A stretch of 35,592 nt of DNA. Source: a virus. The notes under the pieces are model-generated. The model was not told where the DNA came from, searched no databases, and saw only the letters and a list, made by a program, of their open reading frames with translations. Made by a program: the position numbers and the translations under genes. This document shows positions 28,123 to 35,592 of the stretch, piece after piece. The first letter of the stretch is position 1; the number at the start of each line of letters is the position of its first letter. The DNA is taken from positions 1 through 35,592 of the IMG/VR virus record IMGVR_UViG_3300036985_003579, one strand, 5' to 3'.

Positions 28123-28238
28123 CTATTCGGATATTCCGATAAGCTCCGTGCAGGCCACTATTAAACACGTTCAACGCGCGTGATTTTCGACTATCAGGAG
28201 CGATTTATATAACGAAAACGCAATATCTACCATACTGA
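28123..28238. promoter_or_regulatory. Divergent control region between early and late operons
   Basis: This 116-base stretch separates the two divergent promoters and has no credible gene. It contains a short symmetric site, TCGGATATTCCGA at 28127-28139, with 5-bp arms, and further weaker inverted repeats (GCTCC/GGAGC around 28143 and 28198). These are candidate operators for phage regulators. Confidence 0.4.
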
Positions 28239-28266
28239 TTGTAATATCCCAATTATGACGTATAAT
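28239..28266 (+). promoter_or_regulatory. Promoter of the late + strand operon
   Basis: TTGTAA (-35, 28239-28244), 16-base spacer, TATAAT (-10, 28261-28266). The ribosome site AAGGAGG follows at 28278-28284. It is the only promoter recognised for the terminase-head-tail genes. Confidence 0.65.
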
Positions 28267-28288
28267 GAGTTAAATCAAGGAGGACTAA

Positions 28289-28537
28289 ATGCTATTACAA
28301 TCAAGGAAATTTTGGATCATGCTCATAGACGTAATCGTTTCCCTAGTGGCCTACTTCACCGGAAAATATACATCACCGGAAACCAGTAAGGATATATTAT
28401 TTCTTATCGGATCGCTTCAGCCTATCATACTTTTAGTTGTTGGTTCGATCACAGCTCAGAACATTGAGGGTATCAAAGCGGCCGCAGACGTTGAGCAGGC
28501 TAAAGCGTACGCCGCTGTGGAGAATAAAGTAACTTGA
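28289..28537 (+). CDS. Two-helix membrane protein, holin-like
   Basis: An 82-residue protein, strong ribosome site. Hydrophobic segments at about residues 8-26 (FWIMLIDVIVSLVAYFTG) and 37-55 (ILFLIGSLQPIILLVVGSIT) give two transmembrane helices, followed by a polar helix (AADVEQAKAYAAVENK). The size and topology fit small phage holins, and the phage has an endolysin without signal peptide, so it needs one. It is however far from the endolysin and first in the late operon, so the assignment is tentative. Confidence 0.55.
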   Translation: MLLQSRKFWIMLIDVIVSLVAYFTGKYTSPETSKDILFLIGSLQPIILLVVGSITAQNIEGIKAAADVEQAKAYAAVENKVT

Positions 28538-28740
28538 CCGACGACGACGCGGTAGCGATTAGATTCTCTGCGACTGTGGCAAAGATTCAGACCATGATTG
28601 ATGGGGGACTCAGGCTAACCTTGGACATTGGGCCGATAAAGCCGGAGACGATCATCCAGTTGATAGATGCGAGGAAGCCGGGCGTCGTTCTTGAGGTGGC
28701 GGCAGTGGCCATTAAAGCGGATAAACAGGATAAGTGGTAG
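28534..28740 (+). CDS. Small protein before terminase, 68 residues
   Basis: TTG start at 28534 overlapping the previous stop (TTGA). The product TDDDAVAIRFSATVAKIQTM, IDGGLRLTLDIGPIKPETII, then ARKPGVVLEVAAVAI shows a strand-rich core. Similar short genes (VAKIQT-x-x-DGG-x-R-[LI]-T-LD) occur upstream of phage terminases; the role is unknown. Confidence 0.55.
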   Translation: MTDDDAVAIRFSATVAKIQTMIDGGLRLTLDIGPIKPETIIQLIDARKPGVVLEVAAVAIKADKQDKW

Positions 28741-28757
28741 TGAGATATTGAAACCTT

Positions 28758-29093
28758 ATGGCCCCTAAAAAACTAACCAGTGCAAAGAAAGTTAGACAAG
28801 TCCTTAAAGACAATCGGGGTCTGATTGCGTTATCCGCTGACGATTTAAACGTTTCCTATAACACGATCAGAAAGTTTATTGATGCTGATCCGGTGTGCCT
28901 GGACATTATCCGGCAATCCAAAGAGAAGCGTCGCGACCGGGCAGAACGCAGACTTGACGACATGATAGACAACGGGGAGGCCTGGGCGATAAGCTTGACG
29001 TTGAAGGGTGATCCGTCTAGGGGATATTCTGATAAGTTAGACATGACAAGTGGGGGAGAGAAGATTGTTGTCAAACTGGTGACAGATGGCTGA
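28758..29093 (+). CDS. Terminase small subunit
   Basis: A 111-residue protein immediately before, and overlapping by 8 bases, the large subunit. The N-terminal part holds a helix-turn-helix (GLIALSADDLNVSYNTIRKF), then basic helices (RQSKEKRRDRAERRLDDM), then a C-terminal strand (GEKIVVKLVTD). This is the usual pattern of TerS, which binds the packaging site and positions the large subunit. Similar small subunits in this style carry the GRGYS/GRGY-like turn seen here as DPSRGYSDKL. Confidence 0.75.
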   Translation: MAPKKLTSAKKVRQVLKDNRGLIALSADDLNVSYNTIRKFIDADPVCLDIIRQSKEKRRDRAERRLDDMIDNGEAWAISLTLKGDPSRGYSDKLDMTSGGEKIVVKLVTDG

Positions 29094-30324
29094 AGTCGAG
29101 ATACATGACGAGGTATTTAATAAGGCGTACCTGCCATACCTGGAGGATGTGACGCCATTGCAAATATACTTTGGCGGCGCATCCTCGGGCAAGTCAGTAT
29201 TCCTCGCGCAGCGCTGTGTCTTTGATTTGCTGCAGGCAGGACGCAACTACCTTGTGTGCCGCCAGGTAGGCCGGACAATTCGCGGATCAGTTGCGCAGGA
29301 AATCAACAAGGTCATTGACACGTGGGGTATGGCGCGGCTATTTACCATAAATAAAACGGACGGAACGATCACCTGCCACAATGGATACCAGTGCATATTC
29401 AGCGGGTTGGATGACGTTGAGAAACTGAAATCTATAACCCCGGCGCATGGCGTGATCACTGACATTTGGGTGGAAGAATCGACCGAGATTGAGCCGGCGT
29501 CCTTCAAGCAGTTAGAGAAGCGTCTCCGAGGTGGAAGCGAAAAGATAGCAAAGCGATTAACATTGTCATTTAATCCGGTAGTGCAGTCCCATTGGATTTA
29601 CCAGGAGTATTTCAGCAAGTTGGCCTGGGCGGACAATCAAAAAGATTATCGCGACGAGGACATGGTTATCCTCAAGACAACATACCTTGATAATCGTTTT
29701 TTGACAAAACAAGACACCAAACGATTAGAGGGGGAGAAGGATAGCTATTATTACGCCGTATATACCAGAGGCGACTGGGGGATTTTAGGCAATGTCATAT
29801 TCACTAATTGGCGCGTTGAGGACTTATCGGCAATGCAAGACCAGTTTGTCAATCACCGGCACGGCCTTGACTTCGGCTTTAGCAGTGATCCTGCCGCCTT
29901 GTGGGTATCGCACTACGACAACAAGACCAAGACCATCTATATCTATGACGAATTTTACGAAAGGGGATTGACGAATGACATATTGGCCGAGGAAATCAAG
30001 AAAAGAATAGGGTCTAATTATGTTGTATGCGACAGCGCTGAGCCCAAGTCTATTCAGGAGCTCAACAACGCTGGCATAAATGCGAAGCCTGCGCGCAAGG
30101 GCAAGGACAGCATAAATTATGGTATTCAATGGCTGCAGCAGCAGACTATTGTTATTGGGAAAAATTGTGTTGCGGCGAAAAATGAGATCAGCACGTACCA
30201 TTGGAGACAGGACAAGGACGGAAATGCCATAAGGCAGCCGTCGGACAAAAACAATCATTTGATAGACGCCATGCGCTATGCCTATGAGGACGACAGCGGC
30301 GGCGGATTATGGTTAATGAGTTAA
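29086..30324 (+). CDS. Terminase large subunit (ATPase and nuclease)
   Basis: A 412-residue protein. Motor domain: Walker A YFGGASSGKS (28-37), the LVCRQVGRTIRGSV strand and arginine region, Walker B IWVEESTEI, coupling motif LTLSFNPV. Nuclease domain: HGLDFGFSSDPAALW with the first catalytic Asp, VVCDSAEPKSI with the second, and NHLIDAMRYAYED with the third acidic site. This is the PBSX/Terminase_3 type that cuts concatemers and pumps DNA into proheads. GC content and codon use are like those of the flanking head genes. Confidence 0.95.
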   Translation: MAEVEIHDEVFNKAYLPYLEDVTPLQIYFGGASSGKSVFLAQRCVFDLLQAGRNYLVCRQVGRTIRGSVAQEINKVIDTWGMARLFTINKTDGTITCHNGYQCIFSGLDDVEKLKSITPAHGVITDIWVEESTEIEPASFKQLEKRLRGGSEKIAKRLTLSFNPVVQSHWIYQEYFSKLAWADNQKDYRDEDMVILKTTYLDNRFLTKQDTKRLEGEKDSYYYAVYTRGDWGILGNVIFTNWRVEDLSAMQDQFVNHRHGLDFGFSSDPAALWVSHYDNKTKTIYIYDEFYERGLTNDILAEEIKKRIGSNYVVCDSAEPKSIQELNNAGINAKPARKGKDSINYGIQWLQQQTIVIGKNCVAAKNEISTYHWRQDKDGNAIRQPSDKNNHLIDAMRYAYEDDSGGGLWLMS

Positions 30325-30334
30325 GGAGGATACT

Positions 30335-30985
30335 ATGGCAAACGTTTCCACAGGTCAAGAAGGGGTAACAGCAATCGCGGCATTGGTAAGAAATAAAACA
30401 ATCGGTATCGCGGGCGATGGCACAGCCACGTTATCGATTGAAAACATGATGGGTGATGCAAGCACGCGAGTATTATCCACACTAGAGTATGAGCATCACG
30501 AAATACACGCAGGCAGCCATTTCTATTTTACTGACGCGCAAACCATCAACGCCGCCAGTTCAGACGCCGTTGATTATTTGATGGTCGTACCCAACACAAT
30601 CAAATGGCCTCACATGACTTTTGACGTGGACGGGGTGGCTATCACAAGTTTCGCGCTATACGAGGATGTCAGCAATATGTCCTCGGATGGCTGGACGCAG
30701 GAAACGGCATACAACAACAACCGCAATAGCTCCGCAGATCCGACACTGGAGATATGGTCAAAGGTTGGCAGTTCAGACCCGTCAACAGATTACGGCAACG
30801 GCATCCCCATTTTCGAATTTGCCAGTGGAGCCGCCACACAACAATCTAGAACGCCAGCCAGAGTAACAGCATCAAGGGAAATAATATTAGGTCAGGGCGT
30901 AAAATATGTACTGCGGGTAATTAGCGGATCAGCCGGGAACCTGTGTAATACATTTATCCGTTGGTATGAACACACAAACCTTTAG
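30335..30985 (+). CDS. Structural protein between terminase and portal (YEHHEIHAGSHFYFTD)
   Basis: A 216-residue protein with ribosome site AAGGAGG. The segment TLEYEHHEIHAGSHFYFTDA, followed by strands (TFDVDGVAITSFALYEDVSN) and a C-terminal ILGQGVKYVLRVISG and RWYEHTNL, resembles a group of phage virion proteins with a [DE]-YEHHE-IH-[SA]-G core. They are thought to be minor head or decoration proteins. The all-beta character fits. The location between terminase and portal supports a virion role. Confidence 0.65.
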   Translation: MANVSTGQEGVTAIAALVRNKTIGIAGDGTATLSIENMMGDASTRVLSTLEYEHHEIHAGSHFYFTDAQTINAASSDAVDYLMVVPNTIKWPHMTFDVDGVAITSFALYEDVSNMSSDGWTQETAYNNNRNSSADPTLEIWSKVGSSDPSTDYGNGIPIFEFASGAATQQSRTPARVTASREIILGQGVKYVLRVISGSAGNLCNTFIRWYEHTNL

Positions 30986-30994
30986 GGAGGTCTT

Positions 30995-32593
30995 ATGAAT
31001 AAATTTATATTCACCGATGGGGTGAAGAGTATCGACCTCCCACAATATCCTAACGAGGCCTGGCATTTTTACAGTGAGGAACCGGAGAAAAAAGAGGACT
31101 TCTACGCTACCGTTGCGGCAGTATTCAGAGCAGTTAACCTGACCGCATCAGCAACGGCGCATATTCCGTTCGCGTTGGTGAAACAATCCGGACGTGATTA
31201 TGATACGTCTGACGCGTGGCAAAACAAGGTTGGATTTATGCCAAATCCTACTGAACTGATACGATTGTGGCGCATGTCGTTGACCATGACCAATTCAGCA
31301 TACGGTTTCATGGAACAGGTAAAGGGCAAGGGCAAAAACTTACGTTATATTGTGCCGCAGACCATTACGCCTATCGTAGACGTCAACGGATTGAAATCGT
31401 TTAAGCGCACGCTGGGCACAGCGACTACCGAATATCCCGTTGGCCTGAAATGCCCTATCTTCTACATGTGGCGCATGGATCATACGACCGAGATGCTGCC
31501 CGCTAAGGCGACTGAGTTCAGAGCGATGATGGCTGCTGCCGGAGTATTGTATTATGCCGATTATTTCGTCGAGTCGTTTTTCAAACGCGGCGGGATAAAG
31601 CCGACCATGCTAGTGTTGAAGGGCATGACAACGAAAGAAAACATCGAGCGCCTTGAGGGCATTTGGGACAAGGTCGTTAGAGGGTACTATAAATACCTGG
31701 GCAAGATATTCCAGGGCGTAGACGCTGGCGGCGGGCTTGAGGCCCAGACCATCGGCGAGGGCGTCGACACACTGAAAGACCAAAACTTGACGAATAGCAA
31801 GATTGCAGATGTGGCCATGTCAATCGGTATGCCGTTATCGCTGCTATTAGCCAACAGCAATAATTACGCGACTGCCATGGTTGAATACAAGGGATGGTAT
31901 GAAAACAGCCTTGGCCCCTGGTGCGATTTCATGGACGAAACTATGACAGAGCAGTTGTTCAAGCCGTTGGGCCTGCGCTGGGAATCTCGACCTGAGATGA
32001 CTGATCCGGGTCAGGAAGATGAAGTGGCAAGAAGCGGAGCCTACTCAACTTACGTCAGCGCAGGTATGCGGCCTTCAGTAGCGGCGCAGGTAGTTGGCAT
32101 TGAGCTGCCTCCGGGAATGGAATACGTGGATTTGGACCCGGAGGAAGATCCTGAGACCGTTATTGATTCTGATGTTGAGGATGAAGTATCCTCATCTGAT
32201 GACGAATCGAGCGATACAGAAGATGATATACCCGCTAAATTCATTCCAAACCTAGACCAGTTGCACGAGATGGAATTATGGCGAAAGTTCGCCTTCCGCA
32301 GATTGCACAAGGGAGAGCCTCTAACGTTCGCGTTCGAAGTGAGAACGTTACCTGACGATGTGGCCTCTTCGATACGAGAGGCGTTGTCCATCGTCAATTC
32401 AGAGGACGGCATCAAGGCGGCGTTCAACGTTGACGAGCCCGTAAGCGCACCGGCTCCAATCAGGTCTGACATTATGGCGTTGGCTGATGCAATCAATCGC
32501 GCTGCCGAACTTGCCGAATCGGAAGAGTCTAAAATATTGGCAGAGTCAATCGAGGTCATTGGCGATGATCAACTTTCAACAAGCGATAATTGA
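30995..32593 (+). CDS. Portal protein (HK97/SPP1-like)
   Basis: A 532-residue protein with ribosome site GGGAGG. The body reads like an HK97-family portal: VAAVFRAVNLTASATAHIPF, PTELIRLWRMSLTMTNSAYG, TTEMLPAKATEFRAMMAAAG, FFKRGGIKPTMLVLKGM, IADVAMSIGMPLSLLLANSN. It forms the dodecameric ring for DNA entry. From residue about 390 an acidic, Ser-rich tail (VIDSDVEDEVSSSDDESSDT) and a helical extension follow, so it is longer than the typical core portal. It overlaps the next gene by 29 bases. Confidence 0.88.
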   Translation: MNKFIFTDGVKSIDLPQYPNEAWHFYSEEPEKKEDFYATVAAVFRAVNLTASATAHIPFALVKQSGRDYDTSDAWQNKVGFMPNPTELIRLWRMSLTMTNSAYGFMEQVKGKGKNLRYIVPQTITPIVDVNGLKSFKRTLGTATTEYPVGLKCPIFYMWRMDHTTEMLPAKATEFRAMMAAAGVLYYADYFVESFFKRGGIKPTMLVLKGMTTKENIERLEGIWDKVVRGYYKYLGKIFQGVDAGGGLEAQTIGEGVDTLKDQNLTNSKIADVAMSIGMPLSLLLANSNNYATAMVEYKGWYENSLGPWCDFMDETMTEQLFKPLGLRWESRPEMTDPGQEDEVARSGAYSTYVSAGMRPSVAAQVVGIELPPGMEYVDLDPEEDPETVIDSDVEDEVSSSDDESSDTEDDIPAKFIPNLDQLHEMELWRKFAFRRLHKGEPLTFAFEVRTLPDDVASSIREALSIVNSEDGIKAAFNVDEPVSAPAPIRSDIMALADAINRAAELAESEESKILAESIEVIGDDQLSTSDN

Positions 32594-33254
32594 TGCCGTT
32601 GCGCTGGTGCCAAGTGTCAAAGAATATTTGACAGTTGGCGCCTTGAAAACAATTGGCCAGTACGACAGGCAGTTGTGGGATTACAGCCTCGCATTGTACC
32701 GGGGCGGGGATCCTGGCATATTCATCGATCAGTTTGCCGCGGCAATATCCAATCAACTCACGCGCGCGTGGCACCAGGGTGCGGACAGCGTTGGCGTTGC
32801 GAAGGAAGACATGACCGAGGAGGATAAAGATTACCTGACCGCTATCATAGACTCGGAGTATGATCACGTTCTGGATTTGGCAGCGGATATTGAGGCGGCG
32901 CAGGCTGGAACGCTGGAAGAGTTCAGATCGCGATTTGTACCCAGGATTGATATGTGGGTGCTGAGATATACCGACGTTGTCAACCAGGCCAAGGTGTACT
33001 TTGGGGGAAAGACGCGCATGGTGTGGACATTGGGAGCGACCGAGGAACATTGTATAACCTGTGCCGCGCTAAATGGGATTTGCGCGTTTGCGGAAGAATG
33101 GGAAGAGGCAGGTGTATATCCGCAGAACGCACCCAACCAGGCTCTCGCCTGCGGGGGTTGGAGGTGTGATTGCTCGCTTGAGGTTACAGATAAACGCCGT
33201 TCACCAGGCGCATTAGGGCGTATTATGGATGCGGCCATATTGGCGAATACATGA
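32565..33254 (+). CDS. Minor head protein, Mu gpF / SPP1 gp7-like
   Basis: The start is set at ATG 32565 within the end of the portal gene; the product has 229 residues. The helical first part (FQQAIIDAVALVPSVKEYLT) is followed by the gpF-type C-terminal domain: VWTLGATEEHCITCAALNGI, NQALACGGWRCDCSLEV. The pairs C-x-x-C and C-x-C with the WTLG...HC-x-x-C spacing are the zinc-binding-like signature of this family. These proteins sit inside or beneath the portal. ATGA overlap with the next gene. Confidence 0.8.
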   Translation: MINFQQAIIDAVALVPSVKEYLTVGALKTIGQYDRQLWDYSLALYRGGDPGIFIDQFAAAISNQLTRAWHQGADSVGVAKEDMTEEDKDYLTAIIDSEYDHVLDLAADIEAAQAGTLEEFRSRFVPRIDMWVLRYTDVVNQAKVYFGGKTRMVWTLGATEEHCITCAALNGICAFAEEWEEAGVYPQNAPNQALACGGWRCDCSLEVTDKRRSPGALGRIMDAAILANT

Positions 33255-33724
33255 TCACGGCTAAACTCAGAGGGGCTGAAGAAGTGAACGCATTCCTGAA
33301 GGCGTTACCGCATGGGAGCATGAAGGCTGCCGTTGCGGCAATGGCTAAATACATGATAGGCGACGATTACCATGGGCTGAGACATTATCCAGCGCGAGTG
33401 CATCATGGACCAGGCAATCCCTACAAATGGCAATCCGATAAACAGCGCCGGGCGTACTTTGCTACTGACGGATTTGGCAAGGGGATCCCGTATCGCCGCT
33501 CAGGCAAGCTCAAAGAAGGTTGGCGGTCGAGCGCAGATCCCTACCGCAAGACGTTGTTTAACCGCGTGCCGTACTCGCAATATGTTATGGGCAATCGTCA
33601 GCAGTTAGGGCATTTGGCTGACAAGTGGCGCCGCATAAAACAGGTCATGGCAACCAACATTAAGGGGGGCATGGCGGCAGCGACAAAGGCCGTCGCATTG
33701 TGGATAAAATCCAAGGGGAAATAG
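33251..33724 (+). CDS. Basic virion assembly protein, HK97 gp10-like candidate
   Basis: A 157-residue protein coupled to the minor head gene. It begins MITAKLRGAEEVNAFLKALP, then KAAVAAMAKYMIG, and has many Arg, Lys, His and Tyr residues (HYPARVHHGPGNPYKWQSDK, then YRRSGKLKEGW). The start (short strand, then a long helix) and the R-x-G-x-L-x-[ED]-GW motif are like HK97 gp10/neck proteins. Usually such genes lie beyond the capsid gene; here it lies after the minor head protein, so the assignment is tentative. Confidence 0.5.
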   Translation: MITAKLRGAEEVNAFLKALPHGSMKAAVAAMAKYMIGDDYHGLRHYPARVHHGPGNPYKWQSDKQRRAYFATDGFGKGIPYRRSGKLKEGWRSSADPYRKTLFNRVPYSQYVMGNRQQLGHLADKWRRIKQVMATNIKGGMAAATKAVALWIKSKGK

Positions 33725-33789
33725 CGAGAAACATTAGAATTAGATGAGAATAGCGAAAAATAATGCGCCAAAAGGTGTATTATTTACGT

Positions 33790-34974
33790 ATGAACTGCCG
33801 CGCATGTGACAAAAATGACTTCGAGCTGCTGCTAGACTTCGGGGATCAACCATTGGCAGGGGGATTCATAACGCAGGAAGAGCTCCCCGACGAGAAGCTA
33901 TATCCATTATCGATTTATATTTGCCGCGATTGCGGCCTGGTCCAGACGTTTGACGTTATCCCCCCTGACGTACTCTTCAAGAATTACCTGTTCGCGTCGA
34001 GCACCGTTTCGCAGTTGGTGACACATTTTGCTAACTACGCCACTTGGATAAAAGACAGATTTGACCCTCGGCTGGTTGTAGAGTTTGGGTCGAACGACGG
34101 CGTGCTGTTATCACCGTTGAGCAAGTTAGGCATCCAGGCTGTTGGCGTTGATATATCGGAGAACATATCCGGCATCGCAAGGGGAAAGGGATTGCGCACT
34201 GTCACAGGATATCTTAATTGTGATATGGCAAAAGATATCGTGCGCAAACACGGCAATGCTGATATTGTTACTGGATCTAATGCCTTCCCCCACAATAATA
34301 AACCAGGCGAAATACTTGACGCCGCTAAAATATTGCTAAAACAGGATGGGTATCTGTGCCTTGAAATGATGTATGCTGGTAGCCTGCTAGAAAAATGCCA
34401 ATGGGACAGCATGTACCACGAGCACCTGTCTTACTTCAGCCTGACGACGTTGGATTTGCTATTGATGCGCTATGGTTTCCATGCGGTCCATGCCGAGATC
34501 GTGCCGATGCATGCTGGCAGCCTGCGCGTAGTGGCGGCAGCGAATAGGGATGAGGAACCCGATAGTACTGTTTATAAAATGTTAGATGCAGAAACAAATG
34601 AGGGAGTTACCGGCATAAACAAATGGCGTGAATTTGCCGCTAAGGCCAAACGTCAGATAAAAGTGACGAGGGAAGTATTACACGAATTAGAGTGGGCGAA
34701 TCGCATTTGGGCGTATGGGGCATCAGGTAGAGCGACGATGTGGCTGAACAATTCCAACTTGGATTATATTGAGGCAATCGTCGACGAAAGCCCCTTGCGC
34801 GCGGGCAAGTGCATGCCGGGTGTTCATATTCCTGTTGTGCTTCCTGATGCGACGATGGCATTGGCAGACTATTGTTTAATTCTAGCCTGGAATTATGCTG
34901 AGCAAATAATGCGCAAGGAGAGCTGGTATAAAGGCATTTGGGTTATACCTGCCCCGGAGCTGAAATTCTTATGA
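33790..34974 (+). CDS. Sugar C-methyltransferase-type enzyme (Methyltransf_13/14 layout)
   Basis: The start is set at ATG 33790, at the zinc domain; an upstream in-frame ATG at 33763 would add nine residues. The product has 394 residues. Zinc-binding N-terminus: MNCRAC (C3, C6) and ICRDCG (C45, C48). SAM-binding domain: LVVEFGSNDGVLL (95-107), VGVDISENI, IVTGSNAFPHNNKPGEIL, YLCLEMMY and DSMYHEHLSYFS. C-terminal domain: RIWAYGASGRATMWLNN and YIEAIVDESPLRAGKCMPG. This is the architecture of NDP-hexose C-methyltransferases, which add a methyl group to a sugar ring carbon. In a phage it suggests a modified sugar, perhaps for the glycosyltransferase at 3462. It is coupled to the next gene. Confidence 0.8.
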   Translation: MNCRACDKNDFELLLDFGDQPLAGGFITQEELPDEKLYPLSIYICRDCGLVQTFDVIPPDVLFKNYLFASSTVSQLVTHFANYATWIKDRFDPRLVVEFGSNDGVLLSPLSKLGIQAVGVDISENISGIARGKGLRTVTGYLNCDMAKDIVRKHGNADIVTGSNAFPHNNKPGEILDAAKILLKQDGYLCLEMMYAGSLLEKCQWDSMYHEHLSYFSLTTLDLLLMRYGFHAVHAEIVPMHAGSLRVVAAANRDEEPDSTVYKMLDAETNEGVTGINKWREFAAKAKRQIKVTREVLHELEWANRIWAYGASGRATMWLNNSNLDYIEAIVDESPLRAGKCMPGVHIPVVLPDATMALADYCLILAWNYAEQIMRKESWYKGIWVIPAPELKFL

Positions 34975-35591
34975 CCGTAGAGTTACATTGCGGCGATTGT
35001 TTGGAATATATGCGAACCATGCCGGATAAGAGCGTGGATGCGGTGATAACCGATCCACCGTATGGTATAGCTGATATTTGGAAAGGTGGTGCATCTTGCG
35101 GCTGGGGTGTTGCTAGACTAGCAACACCCCAGCGTAACAGTTGGGACGTAAAGCCTAGCAAGTCGGTATTCGATGAGATATTCAGGATAGCCAACAAAAT
35201 CGTAATCTGGGGCGGGAATTATTTTGAACTTCCCACATCACGCGGATGGCTTATATGGACAAAACCAGAGCGCGGGTTCAGTTTGTCAGAGGCTGAGTTA
35301 GCATGGACAAATATTGAAATGCCGATGCGTGTTTACGCCTGTCATCGAAGCGATACGGGCAGGGAGCACCCAACACAAAAACCATTGTCGCTTATGAAAT
35401 GGAGTTTTGAAACAGTAAAAGTATCATCAGGAAATACCATCTTCGACCCATTCATGGGATCAGGCACAACTGGTGTCGCCTGTGTTCAAACAGGGCGCAA
35501 TTTTATAGGTTGCGAGATTGACCCACAGTATTTCAAGATAGCAGAAAAACGTATACATGACGCACAACAACAGTTGAGGTTAGGAATATGA
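34971..35591 (+). CDS. DNA adenine-N6 methyltransferase, beta class
   Basis: The start is set at ATG 34971, overlapping the previous stop by ATGA; the product has 206 residues. The catalytic motif IV DAVITDPPYGIAD (DPPY at 28-31) is near the N-terminus and the SAM-binding motif I FDPFMGSGTTGVACVQTGRN is near the C-terminus. This order defines the beta class. The middle (IWGGNYFELPTSRGWLIWTK, EHPTQKPLSLMKW) resembles phage orphan methylases. It probably protects phage DNA from host restriction. The segment around GWGVARLATPQR is encoded by a perfect palindrome (35101-35133). Its stop overlaps an ATG at 35588 that begins another gene cut by the window edge. Confidence 0.9.
   Translation: MTVELHCGDCLEYMRTMPDKSVDAVITDPPYGIADIWKGGASCGWGVARLATPQRNSWDVKPSKSVFDEIFRIANKIVIWGGNYFELPTSRGWLIWTKPERGFSLSEAELAWTNIEMPMRVYACHRSDTGREHPTQKPLSLMKWSFETVKVSSGNTIFDPFMGSGTTGVACVQTGRNFIGCEIDPQYFKIAEKRIHDAQQQLRLGI
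35101..35133. repeat. Perfect 16-bp palindrome inside the DNA methylase gene
   Basis: Bases 35101-35116 (GCTGGGGTGTTGCTAG) are the exact reverse complement of 35118-35133, with one A between. It encodes the segment WGVARLATPQR. A long perfect hairpin in coding DNA is unusual; no T-run follows. Confidence 0.85.
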
Positions 35592-35592
35592 C

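Noticed and set aside
32050-32559. Long - strand frame opposite the portal C-terminus
   Set aside because: Ser/Asn-rich shadow of the acidic portal tail; gene order and coupling support only the + strand gene.
1-35592. Integrase, CI-type repressor, tRNA genes, attachment sites
   Set aside because: None recognised by eye on either strand; lysogeny cannot be supported from this window, although genes could lie in the unseen part.

Overview
The window is most of the genome of a tailed double-stranded DNA phage, either a free phage or a prophage read without flanks. It carries the full set of structural genes: small and large terminase, HK97-type portal, SPP1/Mu-F-type minor head protein, HK97-type major capsid protein (cut by the left edge), head-tail connectors, tail tube, gpG/gpGT tail chaperones and tape measure. 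There is no contractile sheath or baseplate set, so a siphovirus morphology is the best reading. The right edge (head genes, methylases) would rejoin the left edge (capsid gene) in a circular or circularly permuted map, so the unseen part probably holds little more than a protease or scaffold and the capsid N-terminus. I see no integrase, no recognisable CI-type repressor, no tRNA and no host gene. The host cannot be named. TTGNNN/TATAAT promoters, strong GGAGG ribosome sites and a GH25 plus SH3-like endolysin would suit a monoderm bacterium (Firmicutes or Chloroflexi-like), but this is inference.

Layout. (1) 1-9622, + strand: capsid, connector and tail genes in a tightly overlapping operon. 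A Rossmann (MptE/DUF115-like) protein and a GT-A glycosyltransferase are inserted between the presumed tail terminator and the tail tube gene. (2) 9632-14428, + strand: tail fibre/receptor-binding cluster with shared repeat modules. It ends in a protein whose C-terminus looks like the variable region of a diversity-generating retroelement (DGR), although no reverse transcriptase or template repeat is visible. (3) 14425-17280, + strand: lysis and membrane genes (GH25 endolysin, a second GH25-like protein, a membrane-anchored GAF-like protein). (4) 28067 down to 17144, - strand: early/replication region. It holds HNH endonucleases, a RecT-like annealing protein, a pentapeptide-repeat protein, TcmP plus a ParB/three-Cys radical-SAM fusion, a lambda-O-like initiator with embedded iterons, a DnaB-type helicase, a run of coupled small genes and RusA. 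(5) 28239-35591, + strand: late promoter, holin-like protein, terminase, portal, minor head proteins, a sugar C-methyltransferase and a DNA adenine methylase.

Working together: the initiator and helicase should open the iteron origin and load host replication proteins, since no polymerase or primase is seen. RecT-like protein, RusA and the nucleases process concatemers, TerS/TerL package them, and the late + strand operon builds and releases virions.

The observation I consider most likely to be new is structural. Three - strand transcription units (starting at 18656, 22228 and 24543) each begin with an extended -10 promoter (TGNTATAAT) followed at once by a leader in which long complementary arms are arranged in crossing order. 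Two of them share the full order A-B-C-A'-B'-C' with unrelated sequences, and nearly all mismatches become G-U pairs only in the - strand RNA. That pattern suggests an undescribed phage RNA element. The next most interesting items are the ParB/radical-SAM + TcmP-HNH pair and the orphan DGR-type variable region.
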